A stretch of 64,000 bases of DNA from contig NZ_CP038266.1 of assembly GCF_004564355.1 (NCBI RefSeq), forward strand, positions 1,116,001 to 1,180,000. Direction: 5' to 3'. Source of the DNA: Microbacterium wangchenii (GTDB taxonomy: Bacteria > Actinomycetota > Actinomycetes > Actinomycetales > Microbacteriaceae). A program made the position numbers and the translations under genes. Positions within the stretch are counted from its first letter, which is position 1, and the number at the start of each line of letters is the position of its first letter. The notes under the pieces were generated by a model. It worked only from the letters and a program-made list of their open reading frames with translations. It was not told where the DNA came from and made no database searches. Positions 43,487 through 51,546 of this stretch are shown here, piece by piece.

Positions 43487-45535
43487 TCAGAAGCGGCCAC
43501 CTCCCCGGCGCGAGCGTCCGCCCCCGCCGCTGCGGCCGCCGCCTCCGAAGCCGCCCCCGCCACTGCGGCTGCGACCGCCGAAGCCGCCGCTGCGCCGGCC
43601 CGAGGATCCACCGCCGAAGCCGCCGAAGCCGCTGCTGCGCCGGCCGCCCCCGCCTCCGCTCAAGAGGGAGTTCAGCACGATTCCGCCGATCATGGCACCC
43701 ATCATGCCGTCACCGGAGGACCCTCGGCCGCCGCCGTACCCCACGTCGAAGGCGCCGACGTCGTTCTGCGCCGAGTGTGACGCGGCCGCCGCCAGCTGTG
43801 CCGACCGCTGCGCGGCGGAGAGAGCGGCAGCCGGATCCGCCGCACGAAGCTGTTCGGCACGGTCCAGAGACGTGCGCGCCTCGGCCAGTCGCGTGCGGGC
43901 CTCCGCACCGACGGCGCCGCGGCGCGCGCCGATGAAGTCTTCCGCGGCCGAGACCTGCGCGCGGGCCTGCAGGAGGGCCTCATCCAGTTGGAGTGCGGCC
44001 CGGCGCCGGCGTTCGGCGGCATCCCGGCCCTCGGCGATGACGGCGTCGAGGGCGGAGTTGGCCGCCTCCAGTCCGGCGAGTGCCTCGAGGGGCCGCCGGC
44101 CGCCCGAGGACAGGGCCTGGCGACCGCGCGTGAGCTGCTCGCGCGCGGCGGCGACGGCGGCGGCGATCCGCCCCTCCGGGTCGGGCAGGGCGGATGCGGC
44201 GGTGATGTCGTTCTCGACCTCGCGCATCAGCTCGGCGGCGCGCGTGCCGGCGGCGGCGAGATCGGCGCCCACCCTGGTCACGGCGTCTTCGAGCAGGCGG
44301 GCCTGAGCGACCGCCTCCTGCGCGGCGCGGATGCCCACCGCGGCCTCGCCGCCGCGCCCGGCAGCGAGGGCGGACTGCGCCGCGGCCAGCTGCGCGTCGG
44401 CGAAGGCGACGCGCTCGCGCGCCTGGGCGGGGTTGTCGGCGACGGTGGCGAGGGCCTCGTCGGCGTACTCGGCGTGCAGTTCCGCCAGCTGCGCCTCGGC
44501 GGCGCCGATCGCTTCGGCGACAGCGGTGCGCTCCTGCTGCGTGCGGGCGAGCTCGGCGGGGGCGTTGGCCTCCAGGTCGCGCAGCGCGTCGAAGGCGTCG
44601 GCCTTGGCGTCGAGCGCTTCCTGGGATGCGGCGGTGAGGGTGAGGATCTCGCCGCGCCAGGCGCGGATCTGCTCCTCCGTGTCGGGGGTGGCGTCATCCA
44701 GCTGCTGCTGCAGCGTGAAGGCGCGGTCGAGGTCCGCCTTGGCCTGGGTCAGCACCGTCTCGAACTCGGCCACGGCCTCGTCGCCGAACTGGGCGCGGGC
44801 GAAGCCGAGTTCCTGCTCGCTGGTCTTGACCGCCTCGTCGGCGGCCACGAGCGCCGAACCGGAGCGGCGGGCCAGCTCCTCCAGGCTCATCTTCGCCGGT
44901 GACGCGTTCGGGCCGGATGCCGCGCGCTTGCGCCGCACGGCGAGCCAGATGAGCGCGATCGCGAAGACGGCGACCAGGAGCAGCACCACCAGGATGAGCG
45001 ACCAGTTCACGCCGCCGGCGGAGGTGTCGGCGCCGGGCACGCCGCCGGTGCCGCCGGCCGCGGCATCCTCGAACCCGGCGGCGGCGGCCTCGATCGCGCC
45101 CGACCAGTCCTCGTCGCCGAGGGCCGGCCGTACGCGCTGCTGTTCGATGGCGCTCAGCTGGTCGCCGGTGAGCGGGCCGATCTCCAGATCGCCGGAGATG
45201 TAGTACTGGCGGCCGTCCACGGCGACGGCGAGGAGGTACTGCGTCGGTCCGAGGCCGTTGACGACGGCGGCGGTGTTCGCCCAGTCCTCCGGGCTGTCGG
45301 GGTCGGTGAACTCGTCGACGAACACGACCCACAGGTCCAGCCCGGTCTCGTCGAACAGCTCGTCGAGCCGTTCGTCGGCGGCGCGCACCTCCGCGCCGCT
45401 GAGCACGCCGGCGTCGTCGAGCACGTAGCCGCTGTCGAGCGTCACGGGCGGGGTGGCGTGCGCGGCGGGCGCGATCGCGAGGCCGATGGCGGCGGCCAGT
45501 GCCGTGGTCAGCGCCAATGCCCAGCGCGCGCGCAT
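43487..45535 (-). CDS. Large TPM-domain membrane protein with coiled coil and Gly/Arg tail
   Basis: A 682-residue protein. A signal peptide (about 1-27) is followed by an extracytoplasmic TPM domain (about 33-150, YVLDDAGVLSGAEVRAADERLDEL), one membrane segment (about 178-198, LILVVLLLVAVFAIALIWLAV), a long Ala/Glu-rich coiled coil (about 220-590) inside the cell, and a low-complexity tail of Gly, Ser and Arg repeats to the C-terminus. Actinobacterial TPM proteins with this layout often stand next to pspA, so a link to membrane stress is inferred. Strong AGGAGG before ATG 45535. Confidence 0.9.
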   Translation of the reverse strand: MRARWALALTTALAAAIGLAIAPAAHATPPVTLDSGYVLDDAGVLSGAEVRAADERLDELFDETGLDLWVVFVDEFTDPDSPEDWANTAAVVNGLGPTQYLLAVAVDGRQYYISGDLEIGPLTGDQLSAIEQQRVRPALGDEDWSGAIEAAAAGFEDAAAGGTGGVPGADTSAGGVNWSLILVVLLLVAVFAIALIWLAVRRKRAASGPNASPAKMSLEELARRSGSALVAADEAVKTSEQELGFARAQFGDEAVAEFETVLTQAKADLDRAFTLQQQLDDATPDTEEQIRAWRGEILTLTAASQEALDAKADAFDALRDLEANAPAELARTQQERTAVAEAIGAAEAQLAELHAEYADEALATVADNPAQARERVAFADAQLAAAQSALAAGRGGEAAVGIRAAQEAVAQARLLEDAVTRVGADLAAAGTRAAELMREVENDITAASALPDPEGRIAAAVAAAREQLTRGRQALSSGGRRPLEALAGLEAANSALDAVIAEGRDAAERRRRAALQLDEALLQARAQVSAAEDFIGARRGAVGAEARTRLAEARTSLDRAEQLRAADPAAALSAAQRSAQLAAAASHSAQNDVGAFDVGYGGGRGSSGDGMMGAMIGGIVLNSLLSGGGGGRRSSGFGGFGGGSSGRRSGGFGGRSRSGGGGFGGGGRSGGGGRSRRGGGRF

Positions 45536-45679
45536 CCGTCCTCCTGAGGGGCTGTGGGGCAGGTGCTCCGAGTCTATGGTCCGGCTCGCGCGGGCCGGTA
45601 CGGCCTCCGGGTGGATCGGCGTGGGTCCTCGCCGGTGCCGGAGGGCCGGGTTAGGGTCGGGGCTTCGGAGGAGACGGCA

Positions 45680-46513
45680 ATGGATGATCGCTACGGAACC
45701 GACGTGCTGGCCAAGGGGTGGCGGGATGCCGGGAGGCGCGTCGTGCCGCAGGTGCCCGCCGAGCGCGACCTGGTCGTGGAGGTGGCCGCCGACGGCTACT
45801 GCGGCGCGGTGACGAGGGTCGCATCGGGGACCGTGGAGCTGGAAGACCGGCACGGTCGTCGCCGGCTGTTCCCCCTCGGGCCGGGGTTCCTCGTCGACGG
45901 CGCCGCGGTGGTGCTGACCGTGCCCAAGCCGGTGGCGCCGACGGGGACTCGGCGCACCGCGTCCGGGTCGTTCGCGGTCGAGGACGCCAAGGCGCGGGTC
46001 GCGCGCCCCAGTCGCATCCTCGTCGAGGGACGCCACGACGCCGAACTGGTGGAGAAGGTGTGGGGCCACGACCTCAGGGTGGAAGGCGTCGTCGTGGAGT
46101 ACCTGCAGGGCGTGGATCTGCTCGCCGAGGCGCTGGAGGCGGAGCCGCCGAGCGCCGAGCGGCGGTACGGCGTGCTGGTGGACCACCTGGTGCCGGGGTC
46201 GAAGGAGACGCGGATCGCCGAGGCGATCGCGCGCGGGAGGCACGGCAAGCACGTGCGGATCGTGGGGCACCCGTTCGTGGACGTGTGGCAGTGCGTGCGC
46301 CCGGAGTCGCTCGGCATCGCGCGGTGGCCGGAGGTTCCGCGGTCGGTCGAGTGGAAGGTCGGCGTGTGCCGCGCCCTCGGGTGGCCGGCGGAGGACCAGG
46401 CGGATCTGGCCCGCGCGTGGCAGCGGATCCTGGGGCGCGTGACGACGTTCCGCGACCTCGAGCCCGCTCTCCTCGGCCGCGTCGAGGAGCTCATCGACTT
46501 CGTCACCGCCTGA
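45680..46513 (+). CDS. DUF3097 protein with TOPRIM-like motif
   Basis: A 277-residue cytosolic protein. A small barrel-like N-terminus (ERDLVVEVAADGYCGAVTRV) is followed by SRILVEGRHDAELVEKVWG (Glu116, Asp120), very similar to the glutamate motif of TOPRIM domains, and then RYGVLVDHLVPGSKE, which retains one Asp of a DxD-like region. Helical C-terminus. The family has no known function. ATG with GGAGGAG six bases upstream and a TAGGGT -10 at 45652-45657. Confidence 0.87.
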   Translation: MDDRYGTDVLAKGWRDAGRRVVPQVPAERDLVVEVAADGYCGAVTRVASGTVELEDRHGRRRLFPLGPGFLVDGAAVVLTVPKPVAPTGTRRTASGSFAVEDAKARVARPSRILVEGRHDAELVEKVWGHDLRVEGVVVEYLQGVDLLAEALEAEPPSAERRYGVLVDHLVPGSKETRIAEAIARGRHGKHVRIVGHPFVDVWQCVRPESLGIARWPEVPRSVEWKVGVCRALGWPAEDQADLARAWQRILGRVTTFRDLEPALLGRVEELIDFVTA

Positions 46514-46573
46514 CCCCCTCACCCGGCCGGCCCGCGCCCGCCCGGCCCGCGCCCGGCGGAGCGCACGGCCCGG

Positions 46574-46640
46574 CGAAACACCACATCCCGCCCGAAACAC
46601 CCCGCGACGCATGATGTGTCAGCCGGGATGTGGTGTCTCG
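46574..46640 (+). repeat. 67-bp palindromic intergenic repeat, copy 1
   Basis: Its ends are inverted repeats: CGAAACACCACATCCCG on the left against CGGGATGTGGTGTCTCG on the right, with one mismatch; the centre holds GCGACGCATGATG. A second copy in the same orientation is at 49598-49664. It lies between DUF3097 and trmB. Confidence 0.88.
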
Positions 46641-46682
46641 CGGGGGGGCGACGCGCCGTCGGGCGGCGGGCGGGGCACTGGG

Positions 46683-46688
46683 TAGCCT
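46683..46688 (+). promoter_or_regulatory. -10 element, leaderless trmB
   Basis: TAGCCT, seven bases, then ATG 46696. Confidence 0.5.
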
Positions 46689-46695
46689 GGAGGGT

Positions 46696-47430
46696 ATGCC
46701 CGAAACCCCCGCCGCCCGTGGCGATTTCCGCGACCGGCCCGTGTCGTTCGTGCGCCGGAGCGGCCGGATGTCCGACGGACAGGAGCGGGCGTGGGAGCGC
46801 CTGTCGCCGTTCTACCTCCTCGAGGCGCCGCGGGATGCCGCGGCCACGAGCGTGCGCGCGGGCTCGGAGATCGACCCGGCCGCCGTGTGGGGGAGGACCG
46901 CACCGCTCGTCGTGGAGATCGGGTCGGGCCAGGGGCACGCGATCGTGCATGCCGCGACGGAGCATCCCGACACCGATCTCCTCGCCGTCGAGGTGTTCAA
47001 GGCCGGCCTTGCCCGCACGATGCTCGACGCCGACCGCGCCGGCGCGCGCAACCTCCGCCTCGTGGAGGCCAACGCGCCGGAGGTGCTCGAGCACCTGCTG
47101 CCGGCGGCCTCCGCGGATGAGGTGTGGGTGTTCTTCCCCGATCCGTGGCACAAGAACAAGCACACCAAGCGCCGCCTGATCGACGCCGAGTTCGCCCCGG
47201 TCGCCGCCCGAGCGCTGAAGCCGGGCGGGATGCTGCGGCTGGCGACGGACTGGGAGGACTACGCGCGTCAGATGCGCGCGGTCCTGGATGCCTCGTTCCT
47301 GTTCGAGCGCGCGTTCGAGGGCGACTGGGCCGAGCGTTTCGACGGGCGGGTGCTCACGGCGTTCGAGCGCAAGGGCGCCCGTGCCGGCCGCGCCATCCGA
47401 GATCTGGCCTACCGGCGGATCCCGGCGTGA
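46696..47430 (+). CDS. trmB: tRNA (guanine-N7-)-methyltransferase
   Basis: A 244-residue SAM-dependent enzyme that makes m7G46 in tRNA. SAM motif I is VVEIGSGQGHAIVHAA; the catalytic block is FFPDPWHKNKHTKRRLI, diagnostic for TrmB; LATDWEDYARQM follows. First gene of an operon with an MFS exporter (GTGA overlap) and a CPBP-like protein (ATGA overlap). Confidence 0.95.
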   Translation: MPETPAARGDFRDRPVSFVRRSGRMSDGQERAWERLSPFYLLEAPRDAAATSVRAGSEIDPAAVWGRTAPLVVEIGSGQGHAIVHAATEHPDTDLLAVEVFKAGLARTMLDADRAGARNLRLVEANAPEVLEHLLPAASADEVWVFFPDPWHKNKHTKRRLIDAEFAPVAARALKPGGMLRLATDWEDYARQMRAVLDASFLFERAFEGDWAERFDGRVLTAFERKGARAGRAIRDLAYRRIPA

Positions 47431-48701
47431 CCGACCTGCACGCGGTGCGTCGCGACCGGTTGCGAGCGGTGCGCCCGCTCGGCCACCGCGACTTCCGGGT
47501 GCTGTTCGCCGCGGTCGTGCTGTCGGTGTTCGCCGCCGGCATGTGGGCGGTCGTCATGGTCTACGCCGTGATCGATGCCGGCGGCGGCCCGCTGCAGCTG
47601 TCGATCGTCGCGACGGCGAACGCCGTCGGACTCCTCGCGTGCGCGATCCCCGGGGGCATCGCCGCCGACCGCGTGTCCCGCCGGCTCATCGTCCGCGCGG
47701 TCGCGGTGCTCGACGCCGTCGCCGTCGCCTCCATCGTGATCGCCGGCGCCCTGGGCGCCCTCACGATCCCGCACGTGGCGGTCGTGGCGTTCCTCCTGGG
47801 CGCGGGGTCTGGGTTCTTCTTCCCCGCCTACAGCGCGATCCTTCCCCGCATCCTGCCGCCCGAGCACCTCCTGGCCGCGAACGGCCTGGAGGGCGCCATC
47901 CGTCCGGCCCTCCAGCAGGCGGCAGGGCCCGCGGCGGCGGGCTTCCTGCTGGCCGCGCTCGTGCCCGCCTTCGCGACGGTCTTCGTGTGCGCCGCGTACA
48001 CGCTCGCCTTCGTCCTCCTGCTCTTCCTGCGCCGCGAACCCGGCCCGGGAGCCGACGACGCGCCGCTCTCGCGCGGCGTCCTCCACGACCTCCGCGAAGC
48101 GGTCGCCTTCACCGTCCGCACGCCGTGGCTGCTGTGGACGCTGCTGTTCGCCACCGGGTGGGTGCTCGTCTCGCTCGGGCCTGAGCAGGTGCTGCTGCCC
48201 TTCCTCGTGCGGGAGCGGGTGGGGGAGGATCCGCGGTTGTTCGGATTCCTGCTCGCCGCCCTGGGCGCCGGGGGAGTGGTGGGCTCGCTCGTGGTGTCGT
48301 CGATGCGGATGCCGCGGCGTTACCTCACCGCGATGATCGTCGTGTGGGCGGTGGGGACCACCCCCTTCGCCGTCATCGGATTCACCGACTCGTACTGGCT
48401 GCTGCTGGTGTGCTGCTTCACGCTGGGCTGCGCATTCAGCTACGGCAACGTCATCTGGGGCACCCTGCTCCAGCGCCGCGTGCCGCGGCACATGCTCGGA
48501 CGGGTGTCGAGCCTGGACTTCTTCGTGTCGCTCGCGCTCATGCCGGTGTCGATGGCCCTGTCCGGCCCGCTCGCCGAGGTCCTGCCGCTGTCGACGATCT
48601 TCCTGGCCGCCGGCACCCTGCCGCTCGCGTTCGGCCTCATCGCCCTACTCGCCGCCCGCATGCCGCGGGACGAGATCACCCATCCGCTGGAGGCCGCATG
48701 A
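47427..48701 (+). CDS. MFS exporter, EntS-like
   Basis: A 424-residue transporter with about 12 segments. GHRDFRVLFAAVVLSVFAAGMWAVVMVYAV and ADRVSRRLIV (motif A) fit the MFS_3/EntS group, and LLQRRVPRHMLGRVSSLDFF is the conserved second-half motif of these exporters. Substrate unknown. GTG start overlapping the trmB stop. Confidence 0.88.
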   Translation: MTDLHAVRRDRLRAVRPLGHRDFRVLFAAVVLSVFAAGMWAVVMVYAVIDAGGGPLQLSIVATANAVGLLACAIPGGIAADRVSRRLIVRAVAVLDAVAVASIVIAGALGALTIPHVAVVAFLLGAGSGFFFPAYSAILPRILPPEHLLAANGLEGAIRPALQQAAGPAAAGFLLAALVPAFATVFVCAAYTLAFVLLLFLRREPGPGADDAPLSRGVLHDLREAVAFTVRTPWLLWTLLFATGWVLVSLGPEQVLLPFLVRERVGEDPRLFGFLLAALGAGGVVGSLVVSSMRMPRRYLTAMIVVWAVGTTPFAVIGFTDSYWLLLVCCFTLGCAFSYGNVIWGTLLQRRVPRHMLGRVSSLDFFVSLALMPVSMALSGPLAEVLPLSTIFLAAGTLPLAFGLIALLAARMPRDEITHPLEAA

Positions 48702-49570
48702 CCGCCCACGCCGCTCCGCCCGCCCCGACCCGGCCTGCGCTGTCGTGGGGGCTCGTCCCCGCGCTGCTGGTGTGCCTGGCCGCTCCCGCGTTCTTCGTGC
48801 TGCAGATCGCGTGGCTCGGATGGATCCTGCTGGCGGCGGGCCTCGTCGGCGCGTGGCTCGTCGAGCGGCGCGAGGGCACCGCATCCCTCCGCCGGCGCGA
48901 CGAGAACGAGCCGCCGAGCCTCCTGCGCGACCTCTCGCTCATCGCGCTGGGGCAGCTGATCGTCAGCGCGATCCCGCTGAAGGCCGAGCTGGACAACATG
49001 GCGATGCTGCGGTTCACCGTGGCCCTCGGCGGCGCCGTGCTGGTGCCGTATCTTGTGTCGCGCTACGTGTACCGCGACTACGCGATCCGCTTCCCGTGGC
49101 GCGGGGGCGGGCGGTGGACGGCGCTGCAGTGGGGCTGGCTCGTCGCCGTTCTCGTGCTCGGGTGGCTGATCCTGCCGTTCTACTTCATCACGTCGGGCGT
49201 CTACACGAACTGGCCCGTCGTGGACACCCCGGAGATGATCGCGCGCCTGTTCGTGGGCGTCGGCGCCGTCGGCATCTGGGACGAGCTGTTCTTCATCTGC
49301 ACCGTGTACGTGCTGCTGCGGCGGCATTTCCCCGACTGGCAGGCGAACCTGCTGCAGGCGGTCGTGTTCGTGTCGTTCCTGTGGGAGCTCGGCTACCAGG
49401 CGTGGGGCCCGGTGCTGACCATCCCGTTCGCGCTCGTGCAGGCGATCCTGTTCCTGCGCACCCGCTCGCTCGGGTACGTCGTGACGGTGCACCTGTTGTT
49501 CGACGCCGTCGTCTTCGGCGTGCTCGTGCACGCCCACAACCCCGGCCTGATCCCGATCTTCCTCCTGTAG
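48698..49570 (+). CDS. CPBP-like intramembrane protein, weak catalytic motifs
   Basis: A 290-residue protein with about eight membrane segments. GIWDELFFICTVYVLLRR occupies the place of the CPBP motif EExxxR, but the first Glu is Asp and the Arg is displaced; HLLFDAVVFG matches the late His-containing motif; the middle FxxxH motif has no His. It may be a diverged or inactive CPBP protease or a scaffold. ATGA overlap with the MFS gene. Confidence 0.75.
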   Translation: MTAHAAPPAPTRPALSWGLVPALLVCLAAPAFFVLQIAWLGWILLAAGLVGAWLVERREGTASLRRRDENEPPSLLRDLSLIALGQLIVSAIPLKAELDNMAMLRFTVALGGAVLVPYLVSRYVYRDYAIRFPWRGGGRWTALQWGWLVAVLVLGWLILPFYFITSGVYTNWPVVDTPEMIARLFVGVGAVGIWDELFFICTVYVLLRRHFPDWQANLLQAVVFVSFLWELGYQAWGPVLTIPFALVQAILFLRTRSLGYVVTVHLLFDAVVFGVLVHAHNPGLIPIFLL

Positions 49571-49597
49571 CCCCCGCCCCCCGCCTCCGCCGCCCGC

Positions 49598-49664
49598 CGA
49601 AACACCACATCCCGTCCGAAACATCCGGCGACGCATGATGCCTCGGCCGGGATGTGGTGTTTCG
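49598..49664 (+). repeat. 67-bp palindromic intergenic repeat, copy 2
   Basis: Here the 17-bp end arms (CGAAACACCACATCCCG and CGGGATGTGGTGTTTCG) are perfectly complementary. It agrees with copy 1 at all but about eight positions and lies directly before the promoter of the riboswitch-gdx unit (TAGCCT at 49673-49678). Confidence 0.88.
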
Positions 49665-49702
49665 AGCGGGGGTAGCCTGGGGAGCGGATGCGGACCGCAT
49701 CC

Positions 49703-49749
49703 CCGGACGAGGGATCAGTACCCGGACAGCGACAAGACTGGCCAAGGAG
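49703..49749 (+). ncRNA. Guanidine-III (ykkC-III) riboswitch
   Basis: The conserved blocks follow in order: CCGGACGAGG (49703-49712), GTACCCGG (49718-49725), CAG, and GACAAGAC (49731-49738), ending in TGGCC. The two CCGG segments pair, and CAG in the loop can pair with CTG at the 3' end in a pseudoknot (one A-C mismatch within it). AAGGAG (49744-49749) follows at once, so guanidine binding can control ribosome access. The downstream gene encodes a Gdx-type exporter, as in known cases. Confidence 0.88.
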
Positions 49750-49756
49750 CTGTGTC

Positions 49757-50074
49757 ATGTCGTGGATCGTTCTCGTCGTCTCCGGTGTCCTCGAAGCGGT
49801 CTGGGCGACCGCGCTGGGCAGGTCGGAGGGGTTCACCAAGCTCTGGCCGACCGTGATCTTCGGCGCCGCGCTCGTGGCGAGCATGGGCGGTCTCGCGTGG
49901 GCGCTGCGGGAGATCCCCACCGGCACCGGCTACGCCGTCTGGGTCGGGATCGGCGCCACCCTGACCGTCGCCTACGGCATGGTGACCGGCACAGAGCCGG
50001 TGTCGCTCGTGAAGATCCTGCTCATCCTCGGCCTCGTCGGCTGCATCATCGGACTGAAGCTCGTCAGCTCCTGA
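49757..50074 (+). CDS. gdx: SMR family guanidinium exporter (Gdx/SugE)
   Basis: A 105-residue protein with four membrane segments. MSWIVLVVSGVLEAVWATALGRSEGF contains the membrane-embedded Glu13 and the WA motif that distinguishes SugE/Gdx proteins from EmrE-type multidrug pumps. Gdx exports guanidinium ions in exchange for protons. Single gene behind a guanidine-III riboswitch. Confidence 0.93.
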   Translation: MSWIVLVVSGVLEAVWATALGRSEGFTKLWPTVIFGAALVASMGGLAWALREIPTGTGYAVWVGIGATLTVAYGMVTGTEPVSLVKILLILGLVGCIIGLKLVSS

Positions 50075-50169
50075 CGGACGCGCCGCGCGGAAGGCCGTCG
50101 AGGGGCGCGGATGAGCGGCGCAGCCGGTGTCGGGGGAGGGCGCGCGCCGGTGATAACCTCGATCAGTAC

Positions 50170-50242
50170 GCCTCCGTAGCTCAGTGGATAGAGCGCCGGT
50201 TTCCGGTACCGTAGGTCGCAGGTTCGACTCCTGTCGGGGGCA
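50170..50242 (+). tRNA. tRNA-Arg, anticodon CCG
   Basis: A 73-base cloverleaf: acceptor GCCTCCG with CGGGGGC (one G-T pair), D stem GCTC/GAGC, anticodon loop TTCCGGT with CCG, T stem GCAGG/CCTGT around TTCGACT, discriminator A. The outermost anticodon-stem pair is a C-T mismatch. CCA is not encoded. Confidence 0.96.
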
Positions 50243-50283
50243 CTTCGGGGTGAACGTGGACGGGTCTCGATCCGTACCCCAGT

Positions 50284-50324
50284 AACGAGAAAGCGCCGCC
50301 TGGTCTCAGGCGGCGCTTCTCGTT
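50284..50324 (+). terminator. Terminator after tRNA-Arg
   Basis: GCGCCGCCTG and CAGGCGGCGC pair perfectly around a GTCT loop; the stem continues with AACGAGAA/TTCTCGTT after one bulged A. Confidence 0.85.
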
Positions 50325-50395
50325 TCGCGGGCCCCGATCGTGGACGCGGCGATCGCATCGGGACATCCTCCTCGGCGGTTCCGGTCGGTTCTGTC

Positions 50396-51478
50396 TCACC
50401 GCAGGTGGAAGGTGTCGAGGATGTGGGGGGTGTCCAAGAGGGTGTGCGGTGCGAAGGCGTGATAGCCCCACACGTGAACCCACGCGTTGCCCGTACGCAG
50501 TGTGAGGTAGGTCTTGATCATGCCCGGCCCGAGATAGGTGAAGAGCAGGAAGATCAGCGAGAGGGCGGCGGACTGCGGGGACGTGAAAACGGTCCAGGCG
50601 TCCCAGAAGTGCAACCCGGCGTAGGTGAGGCCGCCGCACAGCACGGTGGCGATGACGGAGCCGGTGAGCGCGAGATATCGCGGAACGAGGATGGCGTACA
50701 CGAACACCATCGCAGGCAGCACCGCGCCTGCCATGTAGAGGAGGAACGTGAACGCGGCTCCCACGACCAGCTGCCCCGGCGGGAGGTTGAGCGTCGCAGG
50801 GGCCAGCGCGAAGATCTGGAACGCCGTCTCCAGCCCGAGCACAACGATGATGACGAGGACGTCGTTCCTGGCGTCGGTCGAGCGGAGTCCGAGAGCGAGC
50901 GACGAGTACCGTCGACGGAAATACAGCAGCGGGATCACCGCATAGACGACCACGTTGTACCCGGCCCACGTCACGACCTCCGCCGGGGGAAGGTGCTCAT
51001 GGGTGCCGAACAGTGTTCCCGCGAGGTGAAGGCCGAAAGGGTGCCATCCGAACGCTCGAGCCAGAAGGAAGCCGCCGAGCAGCCCGGTCGCTCCGTACGC
51101 GAGCAGCGCGATGGTTTCGGCGCGGGCCCGGTGACGATCGGGCGCACGCGCGGCGACGTCGACGGGCGCACGACGCCGGGTCAGCAGGTATACCACGCCC
51201 ATCAGGATCAGAACCTCCGCCAGCGCCAGGTTGACCTCTCCCAGGATCTGCCACGTGGATCTCCCCGCGCGCGCGGGCCAGTCGAACGGCAGCGCACGGG
51301 GCGCGGTGATCGCCACCCAACCGTTCGCAGCCACCCAGCCCGCCGCCGCCACCCACAGACTCCAGCGCCCCGGAAGCCGCCGCTTTCCGTGACGACCGAC
51401 AGCTGACTCATCGGCGGCGACGCCCGTCTTCACGCGGGGACCCGCCGTTGAGCCGTTTCTGTCGCTTGATCCGTCCAC
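50396..51478 (-). CDS. Polytopic membrane protein, likely TetR target
   Basis: A 360-residue protein with a Ser/Gly/Arg-rich cytoplasmic N-terminus (about 1-35) and about nine membrane segments. Polar motifs are FGTHEHLPPAEVVTWAGYN and GLHFWDAWTVF with His and Asp; the C-terminal tail is His-rich (HAFAPHTLLDTPHILDTFH). I do not recognise a family. GTG 51478 has GGGAGG six bases upstream. It shares an operator region with the divergent TetR gene, so it is probably repressed by it. Confidence 0.78.
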   Translation of the reverse strand: MDGSSDRNGSTAGPRVKTGVAADESAVGRHGKRRLPGRWSLWVAAAGWVAANGWVAITAPRALPFDWPARAGRSTWQILGEVNLALAEVLILMGVVYLLTRRRAPVDVAARAPDRHRARAETIALLAYGATGLLGGFLLARAFGWHPFGLHLAGTLFGTHEHLPPAEVVTWAGYNVVVYAVIPLLYFRRRYSSLALGLRSTDARNDVLVIIVVLGLETAFQIFALAPATLNLPPGQLVVGAAFTFLLYMAGAVLPAMVFVYAILVPRYLALTGSVIATVLCGGLTYAGLHFWDAWTVFTSPQSAALSLIFLLFTYLGPGMIKTYLTLRTGNAWVHVWGYHAFAPHTLLDTPHILDTFHLR

Positions 51479-51502
51479 AACGCCTCCCGGTTGGTAGCAC
51501 AC

Positions 51503-51537
51503 CCGTGATACTTCGCAAAGTATCACGGCCGTGATAC
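51503..51537. promoter_or_regulatory. Overlapping TetR operators
   Basis: Three half-sites: CCGTGATACTT (51503-51513) faces AAGTATCACGG (51518-51528), a perfect 11-bp inverted repeat with a 4-base centre; the second half-site also forms the perfect palindrome GTATCACGGCCGTGATAC (51520-51537) with a third. The site lies between the divergent tetR and membrane-protein starts. Confidence 0.85.
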
Positions 51538-51546
51538 AACGGAAAG

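Noticed and set aside
43496..43720. Repeated GC-rich blocks that resemble a tandem repeat
   Set aside because: They encode the Gly/Ser/Arg-rich tail of the TPM protein; the repetition follows from the amino acid composition.
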